This document shows positions 1-8,098 of a stretch of 32,894 nucleotides of DNA, piece by piece; positions within the stretch are counted from its first letter, which is position 1, and the number at the start of each line of letters is the position of its first letter. A program made the translations under genes and the position numbers. The stretch covers positions 1-32,894 of the IMG/VR virus record IMGVR_UViG_3300028025_000859. One strand, given 5' to 3'. This stretch comes from a virus. The notes beneath the pieces were generated by a model that had not been told where the DNA came from, made no database searches, and saw only the letters and a list, made by a program, of their open reading frames with translations.

Positions 1-45
1 CAATTAGCTAGTGAAGCTCGTGAACAAATAAAAGAATACAGTTAA
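1..45 (+). CDS. C-terminal end of a convergent plus-strand gene (partial)
   Basis: The first 45 bases are an open plus-strand frame ending in TAA; its last residues read LASEAREQIKEYS. The stop is followed at once by an A-rich run and a strong hairpin with a T-tract, as expected at the end of a plus-strand gene. No other plus-strand gene is supported in the window, so this would be the 3' end of the opposing transcription unit. Only 14 residues are visible, so no family or function can be assigned. The main doubt is that such a short open frame could occur by chance. Confidence 0.5.
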   Translation, partial: QLASEAREQIKEYS

Positions 46-90
46 AAAAAAATAACCCCTACTAGGATAATTCCTAATAGGGGTTTTTTA
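44..90. terminator. Bidirectional rho-independent terminator between convergent units
   Basis: Bases 54-67 pair with 72-85 in a 14-bp stem with one C-A mismatch and a 4-nt loop. The stem is flanked by a T-run (84-89) on the plus strand and by an A-run (44-50) that reads as T on the minus strand. It can therefore end both the plus-strand gene stopping at 45 and the minus-strand late operon, whose last stop codon is at 103. Confidence 0.9.
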
Positions 91-102
91 TTTGACTAAG
101 TT

Positions 103-3100
103 TTAATCTTCATATTTCTTAATGAAAGCTAATGTACGTTCATCTTCAGACTTCTCATAGATAGCTTTTGATTTATTAATATTACCTTTAGAACCTGTAG
201 CACCATACGTCATCTGACCAATACCTTCTTTACGGGCAGCAGTCATAAGCTTAGAAGCAGTATTGTTAACGTTGTTACTAAAGTTACGTACCCATGAATC
301 CAACCTGTTAGAAGGTCCACTGAGCTTTAACATTTCTTTTGATAACAAAGCAAGCTTCTTAAACTGGCTAGGTGTAACAGCAAGATGTTGTCTGATGTGT
401 TCTCCACCCATACTGTCTGTATCAGGTATAGATCCTGGTGCTCTCCAACCATTAGCCTCTGCTTCTTTGAGCATTTGACTAATACGTTGTTGATACTTTA
501 ACCATGATTCTTGAGAGTTATATTTACGATTTAAGAACAATTCTTTATAAGCACCATCATCTTGAATACGATCGTACTGCTCATCTAAGTAAGCACCAAG
601 AGCAGGATAGTCACCTTTATCTCCGATACCTACAGGACGTGCATTGTCTTTTACTCTGTTAAATTCTGTTTCTTCAGCATCTTTAATAACCTTAGCAAAT
701 TTATCTCCAAACTTAGCAATCTGTGGGATAGCTTGAGGAATAGAAATGTTGTTGTAAGCATTACGATAGATCAAAGAGCCACCAGCAGAAGAAATAATAG
801 AGTCGTGAACCCACAAAGCAGGTGTTGGCATCTTCTTATCTTTATTAACAAACAAAGTAGTAGCTTTAACTAAGTCACCATCAATAGATTGAATAGGCAT
901 AACAACCATTTGTCGAGCTTGGCTTGTACCAATAGCATTATTGAAGGCATCATACTTCTTAGTACGAGTATCAAAGAACATTTGAACACCCTTAGTAGCC
1001 GCAGGACTAGCACCCATCTGGGTTGACTCAATCTCTATAGACTGTCCAGCAGGATTAATAAAAGTATCTGTCTCATAAGACTTATACTTAACCATAACCG
1101 TTGAACCATCTTTAAGCTTAACAGGTAATACTTCTCCAGTACTATTTGCTTTATTAACAGGAGTTACTTCTACAGGGGTTAACAAGTAAGTATCACCAGT
1201 AATACCCGGCATCATAACAGTTGTATTAAGGATTGATGTATAACGACCAATGTCTTTAAGAACTTGTGTTGACTTAGAGTTAATTACTTCACGGAGTGTA
1301 GACTCAAGTGCATCATTAAGATCACTTGCGGCTTTCTCAAGGTCATTACTATAAGCAGGACTATTAAGAAGATACTCAGCAGCTTTATCTTGGAATGAGT
1401 CAGCAAGTAATTCAACCATCATCTCTTTAAACATTGATGCATCTTTACCATAAGCATTTTGCATCAGAGGTTTCTTAAAGAATTCTTTAGCAATCTCTGC
1501 TTTACCCATATCATCTTTAAGAGACTTAAAGAAGTTCATCCAAGATGAGTTAGCTTCAGGACGATCCTTAAGAATATGCTCAAGGTTAGCTACCATAGTG
1601 TTCATAGCGTATTCACGCATGTCATCTAAGGAAGGGTTAAATGTACCTAATCGTACAGCGTTATCTGGACTACCAAAGAACAATGCTTGCAGGAAAATAC
1701 CGTTTTGATTACCGTCATCAAATGAATGATGAGTTAATGGTACATGAATACGAGCAGTAGCAGGGTTATCAAGATTGGATTTCAAATTAAACATATCAGT
1801 CCATAGATTCTTAGCACCCATAGCTTCGCCCTTCTCCATACCAGCAAGAAGAGATTGAATATTATCTGTTGCATTTTCAGGATCAACTAAGAATTGTTCA
1901 AAGTCTTTACCTAATTCAGCAAGCTTGTTACCAATATTAACATTATATTTAGCAACAATATTTGCTGGAGCTTCTTTAACAATGTTAGGGTTAGAACCAT
2001 CAACAGCAGAGAAGAAATATATAACGCTATTCAGCATAGTACCAATAGCACCACGGTCTGAAGGGCTTAATGCTTCAAGAGCTTTATTCTGTTGTTCCCC
2101 AGGCATACGAAAGATTTTAACAGCTGTTTGTTTAAGTTGTTCTACTTTTTTATCATCAAATAACTTATCACCAGTGACATAGTCTTTAGATGCAAAGCTA
2201 ATCATATCTCGGATACCATTCTTAGAACCCATGTAGTCAGTATCATAACTGTTAGGGAAGAATCGTTGGTTAGCCAAGCTATGAATCCACTCTGAATAAC
2301 GAATACCCGGAGCGTTTTTAGCATTCATAATATCAAAGTTAAGAGTTGTAAGCTTATTATTAATTACTTCTGTTGCTTGTCTATCTTGTTGAGCTTCAAA
2401 CTGGCGAACATCATCTTGATTTGATGCATCAAAGTCTTTCTTAGGTTTAGTCTTTAACTTAGCTGCAATAAAATCTTTTTCACTGACACCATTACGTTTA
2501 GCCGCCCAATGATTACTAAACTTAATCCTACCTTGTTCATCTTTTTCTAGGTACTGTTCTGCTGTGATCAAACCAAACTCGACTTCTTTATATTGAACGT
2601 CTTTAGGATTGAACATTAAACCAATAGAACCAAGAATATCTTTAGTAGCTTCAGCCGCATCCATTACAAGACCGGGTTTACGTATAGACCTCTTAGTAAG
2701 TTGTTGTCGGTTAGCTGCAAATGAAGCACCACTACGATTAGGAGTAGTACTAGACTTACGTCTACTGTAGTCACCTACAAGGGCTTCTGATGCTATCTGC
2801 AAGTCACGAGCAATGTCTTTAAGGTCAGGACTCATTTGTACTACTGGACGATCGTTAATATGGAATACTTTAATAGTACCACGATCAATAGCATCTTGAA
2901 CAATAGCCTTAGACATAGCATTGATTGCTTTAGGTGATACCTTTTTGCCAATACGATTCAGACCATTAGTAGCGAAGTGTTTAACAGAATTAATAAAGTC
3001 AAGCATATAAGTTGCATCATCAATAGATGCTCCTGAGTCCGATATAACTCTACCAGTACCTTCTTTCTCACCCTTTTCTACTTTACCTTGTGTAGCAGAC

Positions 3101-3888
3101 TTAGCTAATGATACACCAAATACAAGACCAAAGTCAGCTAATTCTTCTGGGGAAGTAAAGCCATCTTCTGCTGCAGCTTTAAGACCAGCCGCAATAAGTA
3201 CTGGTGAACCATCAGCAGAAGCCATTTCACTTTTGATACGTGCATTAGAAGTAAACAATGCATCATTTGTTTGTGATACAATATTAGCTAGTGCTGTAGC
3301 AGTCTTATCTGAGTACCTATCAATCTCATCTTCAGACATATTTTGTTTAGACATCTGACGAGCACTGGCATTGAACATAGAGTCTTGTTGACCCTGTAGT
3401 AATGAAGCAGTAGCTACTTTAGACTGACCATAAGGATCAGCAGACATACCTTGCATGGCTTCCATAGTATTTAACTGGGAAGCCTTTTCCATTTCTAATT
3501 GAGCATTGTAGTCTGTTGGGGTAATAGTACGTAGCTTAGGTAAACCTGTTTCAGGATCAACAACAGGATTACCCATAGCATCCATTAAAGGTTCTTGTAC
3601 TTCACGAGCACCAAACCTAGAACGAGAAGCTATAGCAACATCCTCAGCAGTCCTGATAGGAGGTGCTTGCATAAGCATAGCTTCAGAAGAACCAGTAGGT
3701 TGTGGTACTTCTAAAGGCTGAGGCATATATTGTTCTACTTGTGCTTGCACTACCTTATTAGGATCTTCTACTGGTGCAGGTACTTGACCCATCATATCAG
3801 TAGAAACTCCTTGTAATGCAAGTAGTTGTTCAGCAGAGATGCCCGTTCTTGGCGAGCCTAAAGGTGCAACTTTAGTTTGAATAGCCAT
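103..3888 (-). CDS. Single-subunit (T7/N4-type) RNA polymerase-like protein, probably virion-packaged
   Basis: 1261 aa, last gene of the late operon. The core motifs of single-subunit RNA polymerases occur in the right order. Motif A is DDGNQNGI, with D725 in the place of T7 D537, and is followed by an Ala-Val-x-Leu stretch like that of T7. Motif B is KEFFKKPLMQNAYG: K801, K805, Y813 and G814 keep the T7 R627/K631/Y639/G640 spacing. Motif C is ALWVHDSI, with H1028 and D1029 in the place of T7 H811-D812. R542 in LANQRFFP may be the degenerate T/DxxGR site. Spacings A to B (88 residues) and B to C (216) are near those of T7 and the N4 virion polymerase. About 500 N-terminal and 230 C-terminal residues are unassigned. 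The start is set by an AGGAG overlapping the preceding gene's stop. Its place after large ejection-type genes suggests injection with the DNA to transcribe early genes; that role is inferred. Confidence 0.78.
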   Translation of the reverse strand: MAIQTKVAPLGSPRTGISAEQLLALQGVSTDMMGQVPAPVEDPNKVVQAQVEQYMPQPLEVPQPTGSSEAMLMQAPPIRTAEDVAIASRSRFGAREVQEPLMDAMGNPVVDPETGLPKLRTITPTDYNAQLEMEKASQLNTMEAMQGMSADPYGQSKVATASLLQGQQDSMFNASARQMSKQNMSEDEIDRYSDKTATALANIVSQTNDALFTSNARIKSEMASADGSPVLIAAGLKAAAEDGFTSPEELADFGLVFGVSLAKSATQGKVEKGEKEGTGRVISDSGASIDDATYMLDFINSVKHFATNGLNRIGKKVSPKAINAMSKAIVQDAIDRGTIKVFHINDRPVVQMSPDLKDIARDLQIASEALVGDYSRRKSSTTPNRSGASFAANRQQLTKRSIRKPGLVMDAAEATKDILGSIGLMFNPKDVQYKEVEFGLITAEQYLEKDEQGRIKFSNHWAAKRNGVSEKDFIAAKLKTKPKKDFDASNQDDVRQFEAQQDRQATEVINNKLTTLNFDIMNAKNAPGIRYSEWIHSLANQRFFPNSYDTDYMGSKNGIRDMISFASKDYVTGDKLFDDKKVEQLKQTAVKIFRMPGEQQNKALEALSPSDRGAIGTMLNSVIYFFSAVDGSNPNIVKEAPANIVAKYNVNIGNKLAELGKDFEQFLVDPENATDNIQSLLAGMEKGEAMGAKNLWTDMFNLKSNLDNPATARIHVPLTHHSFDDGNQNGIFLQALFFGSPDNAVRLGTFNPSLDDMREYAMNTMVANLEHILKDRPEANSSWMNFFKSLKDDMGKAEIAKEFFKKPLMQNAYGKDASMFKEMMVELLADSFQDKAAEYLLNSPAYSNDLEKAASDLNDALESTLREVINSKSTQVLKDIGRYTSILNTTVMMPGITGDTYLLTPVEVTPVNKANSTGEVLPVKLKDGSTVMVKYKSYETDTFINPAGQSIEIESTQMGASPAATKGVQMFFDTRTKKYDAFNNAIGTSQARQMVVMPIQSIDGDLVKATTLFVNKDKKMPTPALWVHDSIISSAGGSLIYRNAYNNISIPQAIPQIAKFGDKFAKVIKDAEETEFNRVKDNARPVGIGDKGDYPALGAYLDEQYDRIQDDGAYKELFLNRKYNSQESWLKYQQRISQMLKEAEANGWRAPGSIPDTDSMGGEHIRQHLAVTPSQFKKLALLSKEMLKLSGPSNRLDSWVRNFSNNVNNTASKLMTAARKEGIGQMTYGATGSKGNINKSKAIYEKSEDERTLAFIKKYED

Positions 3889-3892
3889 TTAT

Positions 3893-6800
3893 TTACTCCT
3901 TGAGAGATTCTTTAAGTTCTTTAGCCACAATAGGAAAGCTACCAATGACAGGTGTAGCACGAGCAAGCTGTGCAGCACCTCCAGCAGTATCGCCTTGGCT
4001 AATCATATAAGCACCACGAACAGGTTTATCTGCCCATGACACTACAGGTGAAATATCTTTTAATGTTTCATAAGACCACTTAGCAGGATTGTCCAGCACA
4101 GATGGTTTGTTTTGTGGGTAAAGAGGCATAATACCATCTACTACTCGTTCATATTGTCCTAACAATCCTGAACCATAAATAGTACGTTGTATATTAGCTA
4201 CATTACCTTTAATATATGGATTCTCTTCACCATAAGCCAGTTCATCTTTAATAGCATTAGCAATCATAGAGAACAAGATAGCCATAGCTACTACAGAGAA
4301 AGCTTGATAACGCATACCAACACTACCTTCCATAATATAATTACGGTACAGTCGTGGTAACACAGTACTATGTAGACCAGCCATAAAACGAGTCATAGCA
4401 GTAATCAAACGTAGACGTGGATCATGATAGTACTTAGGTAAATTATGTGGTTGTGGATTAACAATCTTACCATCAATCATATTACCAAGAGTAGTAAGAA
4501 TATTTTCTTGTAAGAATTTAGCATTAGAATCTAATGGAAATGTTTCTTGGGTTAAACTCTTTTCAGAAAAGAATTTATAAGGATCCAAGTTTTGAGATTC
4601 AATATTATCTAATATCTGTATAACACCCATAACATCCATACCAAACTCTTGTAATTCTTTTACGGCTTGTCCTTGTTGGTTAGTTAAATTAATACCAGTA
4701 GTAATAGCTTTAACTCTATCTTCTTGAGGAATAGCCCTTAAACTTTGTAGCTTAGTAACAACAGCATCAGAAGCAAATGACAAGGATGACATACGAATAG
4801 CGTCTGTAGTAGCCCTTAAACCAATCACAGCTGCAAACACTTGCATAGACTTTCTCATGTTACTATTAGGTAACTCAAACTTAGCTTGTGTATTGTATCC
4901 TGCTTCATTGTAACCTAAATGTTCAAACAATGAACGACCAAAAGACTTACGGAATAATTCTTCTACTTGAGAAGATATTTTAGCATACTCCTTAGTATGA
5001 TCTCCGGGTTTAGATTGTAAATCATTAAGTTTATTTTCAAGATCTGCTATTTGTTTACGAATAGTAGCATGAGGACTGTATCGAGCATAAGAAATACCTA
5101 ATTGAGCAGAGCTAAATGAGGCACCAGCATTAAGATCATTCTTTAATTCTTCTTTAAGAGTACTAAAGTAAAGAGCTAATTGAGATTTAACTTGATCACC
5201 ATTAGTTCCTAGTGTAGCCATAGCTGCTTCAGCTTGAGAGCTAATAGCCGCTTTGCCTAATGAAGCTAACATAGTTAAGGTAGTACCCCAACCAATAATC
5301 TTTTCTAGCTTAGGATACTTAGTTAACGGATTATAGTTACCAGTAATGATATCATACCAGTCTCTTACATTCTTAACGGTATCCATGTACTGCTGATCAT
5401 TTTCAAATTCATTATTGTCTTTAGCTTTTTGAAGTAACTTAGATAATACTGCACCATCTTTACCAAGGAATACCTCATTAGAAATTCGGTGAGCAACACT
5501 TTCTTTTAAATTCTCCATGCTGTTAAACAAGTTAGTTTCAAACACATGATTAAGATTAGGATCAGCAAACACACCATGCTGAGACATCCAGTCTCTAGCT
5601 GATTTAGCTAAGTCAACATCACCAGAAACAATATTGTTAACTGCTTCATTAGCTTGTCTACGATTACTACCATTACTTATCATTGTGCTTATAACAGCTT
5701 CACGATTAGCCATAAGAGTAGCAGGGTGAACTGAAGAAGATTCAAACAAAGGGTTAGATGAATCTAAGTCAGAGCTTGTTGTATTAAACCTGTCAGCCTC
5801 TGTCTTCATACGAATAAGAGTAGTGTCTAGGTTATCTTTCCAGTTTTGTAATTCAATATTTTGTGGTGAAGTTGCTGGTAATTTTTGACCTTTAGACCAT
5901 GTATTTTGCCAAGATTCTTTAACCATTGTGTTAGCTGTTGATACACTAGTTTTAAGGTTACTTGCTAATTCTTCAGCAGTATTACCAGCAAAGCTACCTT
6001 GTAAACGTTGTTTAAAGCCTGAGTAATTGTCTCCGGGCAAAATACCTTTACCACCAATAATTGATTTAAGATAAGCTAAGTTAGTCTTAAATGTACCATC
6101 TTCTTTGGTAATAGAAGGTATAGCAGTGTCAACAAGTTGTCTAACAAGTCGACCAGGATCTGTAATAATAGATTTGAAACCATTCCAAGCACCTTCTAAA
6201 GCAGGTAAACTTTTTAAGTCTGGTACTGGTTTGTTTATTGGTTCATCTTTAATAGCTCTAACCATACTAACAGTATTAGCATAAGCATTAGGGTCTTTTT
6301 CTCTTGCACGTAATACTTGATCATTATTAAATGACTGTTCAGAACTTAGCTCTCTATTAAACTTACTACGAGCATCTGACAATGATTGCCATTCAGCATT
6401 GTTCTTAAGTTGTCCTGCTGTACCAAACATAGCACCCATAGTACCACCACCAATAGCGGCATCCATAAGGTTCTGATAGAAGTTACGTTCATATTGGATA
6501 TCAGTATCCCATACACCAGTAGTAGCCATCATCTCAAGATATTGTTGAGCAGATTCTGTTAAGGCTTCTCCACCAGTAGATGTTGTTACTTTAGCAAGTC
6601 CACGTAGTGCGGCTTCAGTAGAAGCATATTGTTGTTTAGCTAATGCGGCACCAGCTTTAGACATATCTACTAATTCACGCTTAGTAGCTTGTTCAATTAA
6701 GTTCATGGCTTCTGATTGTGTACTTGCTTTACCTGATTTAATTAATATATCAGTGATTTCATCTCGACCCGCTTTAGTTAGCACATTACTGCTAATCATC

Positions 6801-8080
6801 ATACCTTCAAGACCTAGCCTATCAAGCACAGCAGAACCAATACCTAATGTAACAGCTAAGTTAGCATTCTTTTTATCATCAGGTTGATCCGCATAAAATC
6901 CACCAGCATAAGCTAATGAAGTAGGAACAGTAGATAAACCATAAGCTATTAATGCAGGTATATTTGCTCCACCAGTTGCAGCAGTAGAAGCCAGCATAAG
7001 AGCTAAGCTAGGTAATGTTCCTGCAATAAGGTTACCTGAGTATGTTGCTGTATCTTTAATAGCTGACCAAGGGTCGTTAGTTCTAATATCTTTAAATGAA
7101 GTTAATGTGTCTGCTAATTCTTCTTGCCCTGCTTTAGTAGAACGAACCATTGTTTGACCTTTATCAGACAACCATTCCCATTCAGACTTATCACCAGTCA
7201 TTTGTAGTAAACCACCAAGGCTCTTATACATATCAAGAGAAGCTCTATGAAGTGTAGTACTAAACTGATCATAAGCTTGATTCATCATAGTACGATCGCC
7301 ATGACGAACCATAACACCACCAACCATATCTGGTGTAGTAGCGGCTAAATATAAACGCTCTTTAGAGGTTTGTAACTGTTGTTGCAACTTATCCCTAGTT
7401 TCAGGTTTAAGCTGTTCAGTCTTAAGTATTCTTTCTATACGAGCAATTTCTTCTTGCTCTGCTTTAGCCGCAGGAATACCTGTAGAATTCTTAATTGCAG
7501 CATAAAGCTTTTCATCTTGTACATTTATTTTAGGTACATACAAGGGGTTACCACCAGCTTTAGCAATAGCTTCTTCTTTACGTTCACGAGCAAGTCGTAA
7601 CATAGGATCGGCATTTGTTAGCTCAGGCATTACCCTTGAGATAGCATTTAATGTAGCATTTCTTTGTACTGCTTCATCTGTACTGTGTAAGTTAGTCCTT
7701 TGCAGTCCTAGTGCTGTGAGTGTATCACCAAGTGACTCACCTAACTTATTAGTTTGTCGAGCTAATACTCGATTATAAGGGTCTCTACCCTCTGTTTCAA
7801 GATTAGTATATCCACCTAACTGTGCAATAGTATTTACATCCTCTTGAGATGTATCATTCTTTACTTGGTTAGGTACGAATATACCACCTTGTAACTTCGC
7901 TGTCTCAGGGGCATTAAATCCCCTAAGACGATATGAAGTGTTACCAACCTTAACCGTATCAGGATCAATTATTTTAACATTGGAATCTACAGGCTTACCA
8001 TCTATTGTGGTGACCGGAGACCCTGCAACGTTCTTATTAGCAAGTGCTAATGCTCGTGCGTCTTCTTCTAATGTGCTCAT
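3893..8080 (-). CDS. Large internal virion/ejection protein with N-terminal SNase-like nuclease domain
   Basis: 1395 aa. Residues about 33-130 match the staphylococcal nuclease fold: DPDTV (D41, equivalent of SNase D21), [10 protein letters not shown] (R51 for R35, E59 for E43) and RDPYNRVLA (R104 for R87). The Ca2+ ligand D40 is replaced by N56. After a helical, charged section come hydrophobic stretches at about 345-397 (including [16 protein letters not shown] and [14 protein letters not shown]), near 930 and near 1270. The C-terminal 200 residues ([44 protein letters not shown]) resemble the C-terminal part of large polyvalent/internal proteins of podoviruses. The likely role is an ejected protein that forms or lines a channel across the cell envelope, carrying a nuclease into the cell. 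It lies 18 bp after the 986-aa gene and 4 bp before the polymerase gene, with an AGAGGA ribosome site. The nuclease domain is well supported; its activity is uncertain. Confidence 0.75.
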   Translation of the reverse strand: MSTLEEDARALALANKNVAGSPVTTIDGKPVDSNVKIIDPDTVKVGNTSYRLRGFNAPETAKLQGGIFVPNQVKNDTSQEDVNTIAQLGGYTNLETEGRDPYNRVLARQTNKLGESLGDTLTALGLQRTNLHSTDEAVQRNATLNAISRVMPELTNADPMLRLARERKEEAIAKAGGNPLYVPKINVQDEKLYAAIKNSTGIPAAKAEQEEIARIERILKTEQLKPETRDKLQQQLQTSKERLYLAATTPDMVGGVMVRHGDRTMMNQAYDQFSTTLHRASLDMYKSLGGLLQMTGDKSEWEWLSDKGQTMVRSTKAGQEELADTLTSFKDIRTNDPWSAIKDTATYSGNLIAGTLPSLALMLASTAATGGANIPALIAYGLSTVPTSLAYAGGFYADQPDDKKNANLAVTLGIGSAVLDRLGLEGMMISSNVLTKAGRDEITDILIKSGKASTQSEAMNLIEQATKRELVDMSKAGAALAKQQYASTEAALRGLAKVTTSTGGEALTESAQQYLEMMATTGVWDTDIQYERNFYQNLMDAAIGGGTMGAMFGTAGQLKNNAEWQSLSDARSKFNRELSSEQSFNNDQVLRAREKDPNAYANTVSMVRAIKDEPINKPVPDLKSLPALEGAWNGFKSIITDPGRLVRQLVDTAIPSITKEDGTFKTNLAYLKSIIGGKGILPGDNYSGFKQRLQGSFAGNTAEELASNLKTSVSTANTMVKESWQNTWSKGQKLPATSPQNIELQNWKDNLDTTLIRMKTEADRFNTTSSDLDSSNPLFESSSVHPATLMANREAVISTMISNGSNRRQANEAVNNIVSGDVDLAKSARDWMSQHGVFADPNLNHVFETNLFNSMENLKESVAHRISNEVFLGKDGAVLSKLLQKAKDNNEFENDQQYMDTVKNVRDWYDIITGNYNPLTKYPKLEKIIGWGTTLTMLASLGKAAISSQAEAAMATLGTNGDQVKSQLALYFSTLKEELKNDLNAGASFSSAQLGISYARYSPHATIRKQIADLENKLNDLQSKPGDHTKEYAKISSQVEELFRKSFGRSLFEHLGYNEAGYNTQAKFELPNSNMRKSMQVFAAVIGLRATTDAIRMSSLSFASDAVVTKLQSLRAIPQEDRVKAITTGINLTNQQGQAVKELQEFGMDVMGVIQILDNIESQNLDPYKFFSEKSLTQETFPLDSNAKFLQENILTTLGNMIDGKIVNPQPHNLPKYYHDPRLRLITAMTRFMAGLHSTVLPRLYRNYIMEGSVGMRYQAFSVVAMAILFSMIANAIKDELAYGEENPYIKGNVANIQRTIYGSGLLGQYERVVDGIMPLYPQNKPSVLDNPAKWSYETLKDISPVVSWADKPVRGAYMISQGDTAGGAAQLARATPVIGSFPIVAKELKESLKE

Positions 8081-8098
8081 AGATTCCTCTTGTTTAAA

